DNA of 64,000 bases from CAZBBC01 sp964489835. GTDB taxonomy: Bacteria > Calditrichota > Calditrichia > JAJRVZ01. The DNA is taken from the NCBI GenBank assembly GCA_964489835.1, contig CAZBBC010000004.1:34555-98554 (forward strand). The letters are read 5' to 3'. The notes below the pieces were generated by a model, which did no database searches, was not told the origin of the DNA, and was given only the letters and a program-made list of their open reading frames with translations. This document shows, piece by piece, positions 8,928 to 17,985 of the stretch (within the stretch, counting starts at the first letter, position 1; each line of letters opens with the position of its first letter). The translations under genes and the position numbers were made by a program.

Positions 8928-10707
8928 GCTGGGTATTTTCAATTTTCAGTTTTAGTTTCCTGTTTTCCTTGTCTAATTCCAGCGCTCGTTTCCATTGATT
9001 TCTGGCGTCTTCAATACTGCCAAGCTTGAAAAATACATCACCCAGGTGTTCGACAACAACCGCATTGTCCTCCCGTTTTTCTACTGATTTTTTTATGTGG
9101 ATAAGTGCAAGATTATATTTTCCCATCATATAATAGATCCAACCAAGAGTATCCAGATAAGCACTATTATCGGGTTCTGCCAGCACTGCTTTTTCGGCCA
9201 TAGTAAGAGCAAATTCAAGATTTATCGATCTCTCGGCCAGCGTATAGGCGTAATTATTAAGAAATAAGGGATTTTCGGGGTATAATTTGAGAGATTTTAC
9301 ATAAAGACTGTCACATTTATCGTAAATTTTAAGCTCATCATAAAGCATACCCAGATTACTCAAGGCGTTGAAATTATCAGGATCTAATTCCAGGGCCCGC
9401 TCCAAAGGTATCAATGCTTCCTCATCACGATTTAAACGATTGAGTGAGATGCCCAGCGAAACCAGTGCATTAATATGAGAAGAATCAGCGGTTATCGCTT
9501 TTCTAAATTGCCCGATGGCCTCCTCATCACGATCCAGACGCTGTAAAAGAATTCCATAAAAAGTCAGAAGATATGAATCCGTGGGCAGATATTTTAAACT
9601 TTTTTTATAATGGACCTCAGCGGCTTCAAGACTATCTGCGTCAGAGAGAACAAATCCTTTGAAGATCCACCCGATTCTGTTTTTAGAATCCATATCAATA
9701 ATTTTTTGAAAATAATCAGAAGCCTTTCCGTAGTTTTTTCTTCCCCATTCAAGACGTCCTAATAATTCATAAACTTGCCAGCCCACATTTTTTTCATTTA
9801 ACAGCGGGCGGAGAATTTCTTCGGATTTATCATAGTCTTTATCTTCTTTTGATATATAGGCATCCGCCATCCCTAGTCTATATATTTCGACATTGGGTAT
9901 ATCGATGTAGGGTTCAAATATTTCAATAAGTTTTTGCCATTTTTGGTCTTTACGACAGATGGTATAAATATGTTCTGCTGCTTCGGTAACATTTGGCTCT
10001 AACGCAAGTGCTTTTGAGTAGGCCCTGAGGGCTGGTTCAGATTCCCCTTTTAATCCATAAGTCATACCGACGCTATACCACATGCCTGCATTAGAGGAAT
10101 CGACCTGTACATATAACTCAAATAGTGATAGTGCTTCGTTAATTTGACCATTTTTTAAATATATCGTTGCAGCTTTTCGTACCCAATCCTCGTCTTCACC
10201 ATAAATATTAATCATTTGCTCATATTGTTCCGCCATGCCAATGTCATTTCCGTTTTTACGAAAAAGAAGTAAAAGAAGGCTACGAGCATTTTCATCGAAT
10301 GGATCAAGTTCGAGTACTTTTTGTAAATTATCAATTGCTTTATTATCATCTTTTAGTCGATAATGACAATCAGCGATTAATCTCACGGTTTCAGGTTCAT
10401 TTGATTTTAATTTCACCGATTTTTGTAAATACCGTAAAGCGCTTTCATAACGTCCCAAAGCCATATGATTTTCGGCAATGCGATTATAAATAGTGGCAGA
10501 ACTGGAATCATATAATAACGCTTGATAGAATTCGATCAGGGCATTCTCGTGTTTGTTTTCCAGCTCAAAAAACATGCCTTTGGTAAAATGATCCCTGGCC
10601 TTCAATTCCTGGACTTGGCTAGTTTCCGGTTTTTGATAAACCTGTTTTTTGCCACACCCTAGAATGGTGAGGGAAATAAGAATGCATATGTAAAGTATTT
10701 TTATCAT
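8917..10707 (-). CDS. TPR-repeat lipoprotein
   Basis: A 596-residue protein with lipobox LISLTILGC, then about fifteen tetratricopeptide repeats covering nearly the whole chain. Clear units include ALIEFYQALLYDSSSATIYN, AIDNLQKVLELDPFDENA, ALRAYSKALALEPN, AIGQFRKAITADSSHINAL and ALIPLERALELDPDNFNALS. Such lipoproteins scaffold envelope complexes. It is co-oriented and overlapping with the DUF4292 gene, a pairing I believe recurs in FCB genomes (recalled, not checked). It is divergent from the PBP1A gene across a 240-base spacer. No partner can be named. Confidence 0.85.
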   Translation of the reverse strand: MIKILYICILISLTILGCGKKQVYQKPETSQVQELKARDHFTKGMFFELENKHENALIEFYQALLYDSSSATIYNRIAENHMALGRYESALRYLQKSVKLKSNEPETVRLIADCHYRLKDDNKAIDNLQKVLELDPFDENARSLLLLLFRKNGNDIGMAEQYEQMINIYGEDEDWVRKAATIYLKNGQINEALSLFELYVQVDSSNAGMWYSVGMTYGLKGESEPALRAYSKALALEPNVTEAAEHIYTICRKDQKWQKLIEIFEPYIDIPNVEIYRLGMADAYISKEDKDYDKSEEILRPLLNEKNVGWQVYELLGRLEWGRKNYGKASDYFQKIIDMDSKNRIGWIFKGFVLSDADSLEAAEVHYKKSLKYLPTDSYLLTFYGILLQRLDRDEEAIGQFRKAITADSSHINALVSLGISLNRLNRDEEALIPLERALELDPDNFNALSNLGMLYDELKIYDKCDSLYVKSLKLYPENPLFLNNYAYTLAERSINLEFALTMAEKAVLAEPDNSAYLDTLGWIYYMMGKYNLALIHIKKSVEKREDNAVVVEHLGDVFFKLGSIEDARNQWKRALELDKENRKLKLKIENTQHEM

Positions 10708-10729
10708 AGAATAAACAATTTAAAGGCAC

Positions 10730-10811
10730 ATATCCTGAATAACAAGTATAAAATTCTAGACAGGTTTAATCCTCTTGATTTAGCTTGTTTAAATCTTTAT
10801 TTTCAGGATAT
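10730..10811. repeat. Inverted repeat in the divergent spacer
   Basis: ATATCCTGA at 10730-10738 and its exact reverse complement TCAGGATAT at 10803-10811 flank an AT-rich 64-base stretch between the TPR lipoprotein and PBP1A genes. It may be a regulatory structure; no T-tract that would make it a terminator was seen in a useful place. The ATATCCTGAAT motif also occurs near 2848. Confidence 0.35.
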
Positions 10812-10871
10812 TTTTATAGAAAATTGAGTTAAAAGAAAAAGAACATCATTTTTTGTTTGTTTTTTTCCCCC

Positions 10872-10895
10872 GGGAACCTATAGGTTTTAGTTCCC
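10872..10895. promoter_or_regulatory. Perfect 12-base palindrome upstream of PBP1A
   Basis: AACCTATAGGTT at 10875-10886 is a perfect palindrome, and the wider segment has GGGAAC (10872-10877) pairing with GTTCCC (10890-10895). It lies about 60 bases before the PBP1A start in the divergent spacer. It could be an operator or a 5' UTR hairpin. No regulator gene is adjacent. Confidence 0.35.
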
Positions 10896-10947
10896 CTGAA
10901 ATCATAAACATATATAATTCTAATTTTAAAAAAATGTTCCTTGAAAA

Positions 10948-13119
10948 ATGAAAAGAAGAAAAAGAACAAACGTCACATCGACCAAGATCCGACCAGTGCT
11001 TAAAGAAAAAAAACGAGAAACGGAATATATCATGTCAAAACCGAAAAGAAAAGTCTCTTTAACCTTTCTTTGGGTATTTTTAATACTGGTAATCGGTGGT
11101 GGTATCGGTTATATCTATTACCTGAGTCTGGATTTGCCATCATTGACAAAACTTGAGAATATAGATCCTGCTCTGGCCACTAAAGTATATTCAGAAGACG
11201 GTGAATTGATTGAGAGCTTCTATCAAAAAAACAGAACGATTACACCTTTTAATAAATTTCCGGAAGAACTGGTGGTAAGCCTTTTGTCAACAGAAGACCG
11301 CCGTTTTTATAATCACTGGGGGGTGAATATTCTCAGTGGCTTTCGTTCGTTGTACGTCAATCTGACCCATTTCGCGATTGTGGAAGGCAGCAGTACACTC
11401 ACCATGCAACTGGCACGGAATCTATATTTAACATTGGATCGGACCTGGGCAAGAAAAATTAAAGAAGTAATGACGACGATACAGATTGAACGCACGTACT
11501 CGAAAAAAGAAATTATTGAAATGTACCTGAATATCATGTTTTTTGGCAGTAATTCTTATGGTATTCAGGCGGCAGCGATGAAATTTTTCTCAAAAGATGT
11601 AGAAGGTCTGACTTTGGAAGAATGTGCCTTGCTGGTAGGAGTACTGCAAGGGCAAACCATGTATAATCCTCTGAATAATCCTGAAAGGGCGATAAAAAGA
11701 CGTAATGAAGTGCTGAAGAACCTGGTAGAAGTGGGATACATAACACCGACGGTCTATGACAGCGTTTCTGCCATTCCTCTTCAATTAGATCCATCTTCAG
11801 AGCAATTTAAGATTGCCCCCTATTTTACCGAGTATGTTCGTCAGCATTTAAATCGTTTGCAAGATTCCCTTAATGTCGATGTCTATGAAGACGGTTTAAG
11901 GGTCTATACGACCTTGAACACAAAAATACAGGAATATATGAATGCGGCGATAGCCAAAGAAATGCCTGCTCTACAGGCACGCGTACGAAGAAAACCGGAA
12001 ATTGCTAAGTTCAAAGAACAGTTCAGGGACTCACTTTATGCCGATTCTCTTTTCAATGAAAAGACGATGGTGCAGATAGCCTTCATATGTCTTGATCCCT
12101 CTAACGGACACATTTTAGGAATGGTTGGTGGGCGTGACTTCAATAAATATAAATATAATCGAGCGGTTCAGGCACCCCGGCAACCAGGTTCGGCATTTAA
12201 ACCTTTTGTCTATACCGCGGCTATTGATAACGGGTACAGTCCGGCGGATGAGTTTCTAAATCAGCCTTTTGTCGAAATAAATGATGATGGTACACGCTGG
12301 ACACCCCATAATTATGACAATACGGTTTCCGGTTATATGTCACTTCGAGAAGCACTACGCAGATCAAAAAACCTCATTTCCATACGTTTAATTCGGGAAA
12401 TTACACCCAAACTGGTTACCGGATATGCGAAACGAATGGGCATCAATTCAAGAATTCGACCCGTATCCTCGCTGGCATTAGGAACTTCTGAAGTCCGGCC
12501 GCTTGAACTGGTCGCCGCTTTTGGGGTATACAGTAATAATGGCGTCTATGTAAAACCGATTGCGATTACCAAGATTGAAGATAAAACGGGAAATGTGATT
12601 TACAGAAACCGATCGATCGGACAAGAAGCACTAAGTCCGGAAACGACACAAATCATGAATGATATGTTGCAGGATGTCATAAACCATGGAACCGGTTATG
12701 CTGTCCGTCGGGATTATGAATTTTATACACCGGCAGGGGGTAAAACAGGCACAACCAATGATTATACCGATGCCTGGTTTGTTGGATTCACACCCCATCT
12801 GGCAGCCGGTGTCTGGGTTGGTTTTGATGATCCCGGTTTATCTTTGGGGGCGGGAGAGACAGGTGCCAGAGCCGCTCTTCCCTTATGGGCACAATTTATG
12901 AAGACTGTTTATGACTCATTGAAATTTCCCCCGAAGAAATTTGCCGAGTCGCCGAACGTAGTAAGAATCGCGATATGCAAAGATACGAAAAAACGTATAA
13001 CATCGTACTGTCCGGAGTCAATAGAAGAATTGTATAATCTTAAATTTGCACCAACGGAAGCGTGTGATAAACACACCGGACAGCGTTCAATGAAGCACGG
13101 AAGGAAAAAACGTTTTTAG
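10948..13119 (+). CDS. Bifunctional penicillin-binding protein 1A (transglycosylase/transpeptidase)
   Basis: A 723-residue class A PBP that polymerises and crosslinks peptidoglycan in the periplasm. It has a basic cytoplasmic tail, one membrane anchor (about residues 37-60), and a GT51 domain with catalytic E116 in STEDRRFY, then GGSTLTMQLARNL-like EGSSTLTMQLARN and KIKEV motifs. The transpeptidase has S415-x-x-K418 (PGSAFK), S473-K474-N475 and K599-T600-G601. A 30-residue lysine/arginine-rich N-terminus is included; an in-frame ATG at 11032 (MSKPKRK) is an alternative start. Symbol left empty because pbpA, ponA and mrcA usage varies. Confidence 0.95.
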   Translation: MKRRKRTNVTSTKIRPVLKEKKRETEYIMSKPKRKVSLTFLWVFLILVIGGGIGYIYYLSLDLPSLTKLENIDPALATKVYSEDGELIESFYQKNRTITPFNKFPEELVVSLLSTEDRRFYNHWGVNILSGFRSLYVNLTHFAIVEGSSTLTMQLARNLYLTLDRTWARKIKEVMTTIQIERTYSKKEIIEMYLNIMFFGSNSYGIQAAAMKFFSKDVEGLTLEECALLVGVLQGQTMYNPLNNPERAIKRRNEVLKNLVEVGYITPTVYDSVSAIPLQLDPSSEQFKIAPYFTEYVRQHLNRLQDSLNVDVYEDGLRVYTTLNTKIQEYMNAAIAKEMPALQARVRRKPEIAKFKEQFRDSLYADSLFNEKTMVQIAFICLDPSNGHILGMVGGRDFNKYKYNRAVQAPRQPGSAFKPFVYTAAIDNGYSPADEFLNQPFVEINDDGTRWTPHNYDNTVSGYMSLREALRRSKNLISIRLIREITPKLVTGYAKRMGINSRIRPVSSLALGTSEVRPLELVAAFGVYSNNGVYVKPIAITKIEDKTGNVIYRNRSIGQEALSPETTQIMNDMLQDVINHGTGYAVRRDYEFYTPAGGKTGTTNDYTDAWFVGFTPHLAAGVWVGFDDPGLSLGAGETGARAALPLWAQFMKTVYDSLKFPPKKFAESPNVVRIAICKDTKKRITSYCPESIEELYNLKFAPTEACDKHTGQRSMKHGRKKRF

Positions 13120-13133
13120 TTACAAGCCGGAAA

Positions 13134-14309
13134 CTACCGGAGCCACGATTGTGGATTTTCGGTTTTTTGATTTGCGAATACGGCAAAATGTAATTTGGCC
13201 CCCTCCAGCGAACCAGAATCTCCTACCAAACCTATAATCTGCCCGGCTTCTACCGGATCATCCGGGTCAACAAAAAATTCGTCTAAATGAGAATATACCG
13301 TATAATAACCTGCGCCATGGTCGAGGATAACCGTATTCCCGTAACCGGAAAGATAGGTAATCATACTAACCAACCCGGTAAATACCGAACGAACCTCAGC
13401 CCCTGTTTTCGCTTTTATATCAATCCCGGTATTATTAATAGTCGTTTTTAGTTTTATATTGTGCTGTTTCCCGTATTTATGAATGATCGGTCCCTGGACA
13501 GGCCAGGGGAGTTTTCCTTTATACTTCTTAAAGTCTTTTAAATTAAGGGTGAATTCTCCGCGGGTGTCTCCTTGACGTTCTCGTATTTTTTTCTGTCTCT
13601 CCAAAGTAACGATCAGTTCATATAATTTTTGGTATTCATCTTCAGCGGATTTTAGCTGTTGCGTTAAGTATTGACTATTCTGTTTGAGTTGCTGTATCAG
13701 TTTTTTCTTTTCTTTCTTTCGATCAGAATATTTTATTTCTTGTCGTTTTTTTTCGTTTAATGATAACCGTTGATTTTGATAATCCAGACTAAGCCGCTTT
13801 TCAAGATTCTGAATCTCACTAATCTTCAGCTTTATTTTACGGATAATATACTTTTCCCGGTCATTGAAGAATTTAAGATATTTATAGCGCACCAACGCCT
13901 GATTAATTGAACCGGCATTTAAGAGAAGTTCAAGATTTTGAATTTTGCCGTACTTGTAAAGATGAACAACTCGATTAAGATACTGATCTTTTAATAATTT
14001 TATCTTTCTTCTAGCCTCCTCCAGATCTTCACGGGTTAACGATATTTTTTTTGACAGTAAATCATTTTCTTTCTTCAGCAACTGTTTTGTTTTACCCAGA
14101 AGTGAAAGTTCTTTATCGATTACCTTGATTTGTTCCAACGTGGAACTGGTTTTAATCGTTGTTTTAATGACGGCTTTTCGCAGGGTATTGATTTCTTCCT
14201 TGACCCGATCCAGCTCTTGTCGGTTATTACCGAGTTGTCCCTCCAGGTCGCTTTGAGAGAAAGCCAGACCTGTCAAAGCAATAAACACGATGTAAATCAT
14301 TGTCTTCAT
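13134..14309 (-). CDS. EnvC-like murein hydrolase activator (degenerate M23/LytM domain)
   Basis: A 391-residue periplasmic protein: signal peptide (1-18), a long coiled coil with two arms (about 20-245), then a LytM domain (about 265-391). The coiled-coil plus LytM layout matches EnvC, which activates cell-wall amidases at the division site. The active site looks degenerate: the first zinc ligand histidine is N293, D297 is kept, H341 and H374 are kept, but the H of the HxH pair is K372. That argues for an amidase activator rather than an endopeptidase. It overlaps the upstream PorV-like gene by 4 bases (ATGA), so it is translationally coupled, and it converges with PBP1A. Confidence 0.88.
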   Translation of the reverse strand: MKTMIYIVFIALTGLAFSQSDLEGQLGNNRQELDRVKEEINTLRKAVIKTTIKTSSTLEQIKVIDKELSLLGKTKQLLKKENDLLSKKISLTREDLEEARRKIKLLKDQYLNRVVHLYKYGKIQNLELLLNAGSINQALVRYKYLKFFNDREKYIIRKIKLKISEIQNLEKRLSLDYQNQRLSLNEKKRQEIKYSDRKKEKKKLIQQLKQNSQYLTQQLKSAEDEYQKLYELIVTLERQKKIRERQGDTRGEFTLNLKDFKKYKGKLPWPVQGPIIHKYGKQHNIKLKTTINNTGIDIKAKTGAEVRSVFTGLVSMITYLSGYGNTVILDHGAGYYTVYSHLDEFFVDPDDPVEAGQIIGLVGDSGSLEGAKLHFAVFANQKTENPQSWLR

Positions 14310-15208
14310 AATGTCATCATGATAGAAATAAGATGAGAATTTCCCAGTATCTGGTGAGCGCGTAGCGCATAATCAAAACCGACCCATTCTGTATGAATAC
14401 CAAGCCCAAAACTATAGGTATCCGTTTTATCTTCAAGACCGGCGCGGAAATCAAGAGAGCTAGTGATTTTGTATAAAAAACCGGCGCGATATTCCTGCTC
14501 GAAGCGGATATCCCGGAATAATTCAACCGATACAGATAATGCATCGAGTGGGTAATAACCGAAACCCAAACTCATAGTCTGGGGCAATTTTTCTTGAATT
14601 TGAGCAATTCTGGGCTGATTAACATTTGTTACTATGGCACCGACTGAAAATTCGGGTAAAACATTGTATAAAAGAGAAATATTTATACCACCGGTTATTT
14701 TCTGACCATAATTTTGGATGGTAAGAATGTATAACTGGATACTGGCACCAATCGCACAATCGGGGGTGATGTCATATTTGCTACCCGCAGTGACCTGAAT
14801 CTCCTGATAAAAACGGTTGCCCAATCGATCAATCGCAATAGCAAACGGATATCTTCCAATCTGTAAATTAGAAAGTATATTTACCTGATTTAAATCACTA
14901 AATCCATATAGATTATGATACGTAAAGACAAACTGGAAATTTTCCGATACCGAGAGTGCCGCGGGATTATAATACAATGCAAAAGGGAACGGCTTTAAAG
15001 CCACCAAGGCATTACCCATTGCAATCGATGCGGCTCCCGCTTCTATCTTTTCAAATGCTCCGAAAGAAGAATGCGGGGAGTGGACTACGAATATTGTCAT
15101 GAGAAGAGTACAAACCCTGATACATCTATTTTTGCGTAGAAATTTACGAAAATTCATTGAAAATTGTAATACTTTTACACTTTTTGTGTTTATTAATTTA
15201 TCAGACAT
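14306..15208 (-). CDS. PorV/PorQ-like outer-membrane beta-barrel protein
   Basis: About 300 residues. After a signal peptide ending near HSSFGA comes the pattern GAFEKIEAGAASIAMGNALVA, then ALYYNPAALS, typical of the PorV/PorQ (FadL-like, UPF0164) family. Alternating amphipathic strands follow to the C-terminus, as in a barrel. PorV-type proteins carry substrates or lipoproteins in type IX secretion, but no other por genes are here, so the role is open. Possible starts are GTG 15238, ATG 15208 and ATG 15157; the last gives the shortest signal peptide and none has a good ribosome site. It is coupled to the EnvC-like gene by a 4-base overlap. Confidence 0.75.
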   Translation of the reverse strand: MSDKLINTKSVKVLQFSMNFRKFLRKNRCIRVCTLLMTIFVVHSPHSSFGAFEKIEAGAASIAMGNALVALKPFPFALYYNPAALSVSENFQFVFTYHNLYGFSDLNQVNILSNLQIGRYPFAIAIDRLGNRFYQEIQVTAGSKYDITPDCAIGASIQLYILTIQNYGQKITGGINISLLYNVLPEFSVGAIVTNVNQPRIAQIQEKLPQTMSLGFGYYPLDALSVSVELFRDIRFEQEYRAGFLYKITSSLDFRAGLEDKTDTYSFGLGIHTEWVGFDYALRAHQILGNSHLISIMMTL

Positions 15209-15367
15209 TATTTGATTCTCAATATTACTACGATCCACTGAAAACCAGTCAGCTCTTCTAAGCCTGACCTTTGATTATAGATGCAAATTCCGTTCCAATC
15301 TCATCTGGATTTGGATAAAATTCAATTTCTTGTTTAATTCTATACCCAGAGAAATAATATATTGCTT

Positions 15368-15382
15368 TTTAGTTCAACCTAA
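15368..15382. promoter_or_regulatory. Candidate DtxR/MntR-type operator
   Basis: TTTAGTTCAACCTAA is a 15-base imperfect palindrome, close to the TTAGGTT-n-AACCTAA symmetry of DtxR/IdeR/MntR boxes, with two mismatched pairs. It lies about 24 bases before the start of the DtxR-family gene at 15406, in position for autoregulation and control of the iron-transport genes downstream. Binding is inferred. Confidence 0.4.
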
Positions 15383-15405
15383 TATATATTTAGAGTCATC
15401 TAACT

Positions 15406-16071
15406 ATGGAAGAAAAAATAAAACTTTCACTGACCCAGCAAGATTATATTAAATCTATTTGGAATCTTGAACAGGTTGGAATTCAGGCTAAAATGACAGT
15501 GGTTGCCAATCAGCTTTCCGTAAAACCACCGACCGTATTAGCCATGTTCAGGCAATTATTACGCCTGAGTTTAATAATTTATGATAAACGGATTGGGGCT
15601 AAACTTACGGATAGGGGAAGGGATGAAGCGCAACAGCTGATACGAAAGCATCGTTTGATAGAGACTTTTCTGTATAAGGTTTTAGATGTTGAAGAACCTT
15701 TATTACATAATGAGGCAGAAAAGCTGGAACATGTTATCTCTGATCAACTGATTATGAAAATAGATGAATATTTAAATTATCCGCGAACGGATCCACATGG
15801 AGCGATCATCCCTTTGTCTCGGACTGATGATCTTCAATATCTGTTGAAGGAAATTGAAGAAGGTACCCTTTTTAAAGTCTTACAAGTGCCCATGTCGGGT
15901 AAGGAAAAAAAATATTGTTCGGAAAATAATTTCTTGCCGGGCAGCCGGTGGCGAATAAAAAAAATAAGTCCCCGGAGGGAATCATTCTTAATAACAGATG
16001 GCACACACTATTTAGCAATTTCTGATCATTTAGCTGAGAAAATAAGAGTTGCTGTTATAAGGAATCAATAG
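15406..16071 (+). CDS. DtxR/MntR-family metal-dependent transcriptional regulator
   Basis: A 221-residue cytoplasmic repressor. The N-terminal winged helix is at about 6-70 (LTQQDYIKSIWNLEQVG ... LSVKPPTVLAMFRQL ... GAKLTDRG). The dimerisation/metal domain is at about 70-145, with HRLIETFL, LHNEAEKLEHVIS and DPHG, which supply metal ligands in this family. The C-terminal FeoA-like SH3 domain is at about 150-221. The family binds DNA when loaded with Fe2+ or Mn2+. Its position ahead of two FeoB loci suggests that it senses ferrous iron. A candidate operator lies just upstream. There is 83 bases of spacer to the next gene. Confidence 0.92.
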   Translation: MEEKIKLSLTQQDYIKSIWNLEQVGIQAKMTVVANQLSVKPPTVLAMFRQLLRLSLIIYDKRIGAKLTDRGRDEAQQLIRKHRLIETFLYKVLDVEEPLLHNEAEKLEHVISDQLIMKIDEYLNYPRTDPHGAIIPLSRTDDLQYLLKEIEEGTLFKVLQVPMSGKEKKYCSENNFLPGSRWRIKKISPRRESFLITDGTHYLAISDHLAEKIRVAVIRNQ

Positions 16072-16154
16072 AATAGATACTGTCAGAGTTTGAAACAAAA
16101 ATCGACATCAATAATATAATAGTATAAAAAAATACAGATCTAGGAGTATTAAAT

Positions 16155-17183
16155 ATGGAGAATCCAGTCACGGTAATGTTCGTAGCCGGTACTGTATTAT
16201 TAATGGTTGCCCTGTTATGGTGGCCGAAAACAGGCATAATCGCCAAACGAAAAAAATCAAAAGAAACAGCAAAAAAGGAACTTATGGAAGATGCGTTGAA
16301 ATACATTTATGATAACGCCAAAGAAAATCTATCCTTTACTTTTGATAATCTTGTTGAAACTCTATCCGTTGATCACACAGAAGTTCGGTCCATCGTAAAC
16401 CGGCTGCAAGAATTAAAATTATTGAAATCAAAAGGACAGTTTTTAAATCTTACATCTGAGGGTAAAGATTATGCTCTTAGAATTATCCGGATTCATCGGT
16501 TATGGGAGAGATATTTATCAGAAGAAACCGGTATTCCGGAAACATCCTGGCATGCACAAGCTGAGATTCAGGAGCATAAACTTTCCGAAGAAGAGGCCAA
16601 TAAGCTCAGTCATCAAATGGGTCACCCTCGTTATGATCCGCATGGCGATCCGATTCCAACCCGTTCCGGAGATCTACCCCCGGAAAAAGGCCGGGCATTG
16701 ATAGAATTCTCTGAAGGAGATATTGTCCAGGTGATTCATATCGAGGATGAACCAGTGTCAGTATATGCTGAAATAATCGATAAAGGGATTCATTTGGATA
16801 ATCAAGTAGAAATTCTGAAAAAATTAAAATCAAAACTTCATATTTTAACCGATGGTCATGTTTATACGTTCTCATTTGATGTAGCAAAAAATATCACAGT
16901 TGTACTTTCTGCAAAAGAGGAAGCAGTTGAAGAACCTTTCTTATCACTCTCGTCTTTAAAAATGGGAGAAAAAGCAAAGGTTATCAAAATCTCAAGAGCC
17001 TGCCGGGGAACACAACGCCGACGTCTTATGGATTTGGGTATTGTACCGGGTACTATCATCTCGATGGCATTGGTTAGTGCCGGCGGAGATCCGAAAGCTT
17101 ACAATATACGTGGCGCGGTGATTGCCTTAAGAAAAGATCAGGCAGCGTATGTAAATGTTAAACCATTAAGTAAGGTGGCTTAG
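16155..17183 (+). CDS. Membrane-anchored DtxR-like regulator fused to FeoA
   Basis: A 342-residue protein with an unusual order. One N-terminal transmembrane helix (about 5-23) and a lysine-rich stop-transfer segment come first. A DtxR winged helix follows (about 38-100: LSVDHTEVRSIVNRL, LTSEGKDYALRI), then a metal/dimer domain (about 101-175: HRLWERYLSE, HAQAEIQEHKLS, YDPHGDPIPT), an SH3/FeoA-like domain (about 185-255), and a typical FeoA domain (about 262-342: RRRLMDLGIVPGTIISM, YNIRGAVIALRK). An AGGAG-type ribosome site (16141-16146) precedes the ATG. The stop is 1 base before the feoB N-terminal gene, so it is in the same operon. It may be a membrane-tethered sensor or an accessory subunit of the FeoB below it rather than a classical repressor. 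Confidence 0.85.
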   Translation: MENPVTVMFVAGTVLLMVALLWWPKTGIIAKRKKSKETAKKELMEDALKYIYDNAKENLSFTFDNLVETLSVDHTEVRSIVNRLQELKLLKSKGQFLNLTSEGKDYALRIIRIHRLWERYLSEETGIPETSWHAQAEIQEHKLSEEEANKLSHQMGHPRYDPHGDPIPTRSGDLPPEKGRALIEFSEGDIVQVIHIEDEPVSVYAEIIDKGIHLDNQVEILKKLKSKLHILTDGHVYTFSFDVAKNITVVLSAKEEAVEEPFLSLSSLKMGEKAKVIKISRACRGTQRRRLMDLGIVPGTIISMALVSAGGDPKAYNIRGAVIALRKDQAAYVNVKPLSKVA

Positions 17184-17184
17184 A

Positions 17185-17985
17185 ATGTCTGGTAAAGTAA
17201 GTTCGGCGTGTGAGACCTGTCCGGTGCATCACTCGGGCTATTTAAAAAAATTAGGCGTTAATATGGAGAGTTGGGATTATGTCCTTGCTCTGGCCGGTAA
17301 TCCCAATACAGGAAAAAGTACGGTTTTTAATGCATTAACCGGATTGAAGCAACACACCGGAAACTGGCCGGGGAAAACCGTAACACGTGCCGAAGGCGGT
17401 TTTGTTTATCAGGAGAAAAGATACAAAATTGTTGATTTACCCGGCACATATTCTCTTTTATCAACCAGTACAGATGAAGAAGTCGCCCGTGATTTTATTC
17501 TTTTTGGAAAACCTGATGTAACCGTAATCGTAATGGATGCCACCCGGATTGAACGCAATTTAAATTTAACCTTGCAAATACTTGAAATAACCGACCGGGC
17601 AGTTGTCTGTTTAAATCTTATGGATGAAGCTAACAGACATCAGCTGAATATAGATGAGCGGAAATTATCCAAGGAATTGGGTATACCGGTCATCCCGGCA
17701 AGTGCCCGAAAGGGAGAGGGTATTAATGCCCTGCTGGTAGCCATTCATGAAGTGGCTAATGGATTATACCCTTGTAAACCGCATCGAATAAAAAGTGGGT
17801 CGAAACCGCTTAAAAGTGCGGTTACCCAGCTGGTAGAAAAAATTGAATCAAGATTTAGAGGAATTTCTAATGCTCGCTGGGTTGCGCTTCGCTTATTAGA
17901 GGGCGATCCAAGGATCATGGACGCGGTAAAAGACGGAGAACTTGAACATCTAAGCCAAAACCCTGTGGAGAGGGAGATTTTATAG
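17185..17985 (+). CDS. feoB: FeoB, N-terminal GTPase half (ends at an in-frame TAG)
   Basis: Encodes 266 residues: the cytosolic G domain and the first part of the helical domain of the Fe2+ transporter FeoB. GTPase motifs are G1 GNPNTGKST (39-47), G3 DLPGTYSL, G4 NLMD and G5 SARKG. The N-terminus carries C9-x-x-C12. The frame stops with TAG at 17983-17985, directly followed in the same frame by the permease half. The stop falls inside the helical domain, after WVALRLLEGDP and before the usual arginine-tryptophan/tyrosine helix. The protein could work as a separate GTPase subunit, by readthrough, or reflect a recent mutation or an assembly error. Confidence 0.9.
   Translation: MSGKVSSACETCPVHHSGYLKKLGVNMESWDYVLALAGNPNTGKSTVFNALTGLKQHTGNWPGKTVTRAEGGFVYQEKRYKIVDLPGTYSLLSTSTDEEVARDFILFGKPDVTVIVMDATRIERNLNLTLQILEITDRAVVCLNLMDEANRHQLNIDERKLSKELGIPVIPASARKGEGINALLVAIHEVANGLYPCKPHRIKSGSKPLKSAVTQLVEKIESRFRGISNARWVALRLLEGDPRIMDAVKDGELEHLSQNPVEREIL

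Noticed and set aside
13127..13140. CCGG-n6-CCGG between PBP1A and the EnvC-like gene as a bidirectional terminator
   Set aside because: The stem is only four bases and has no T-tract on either side.
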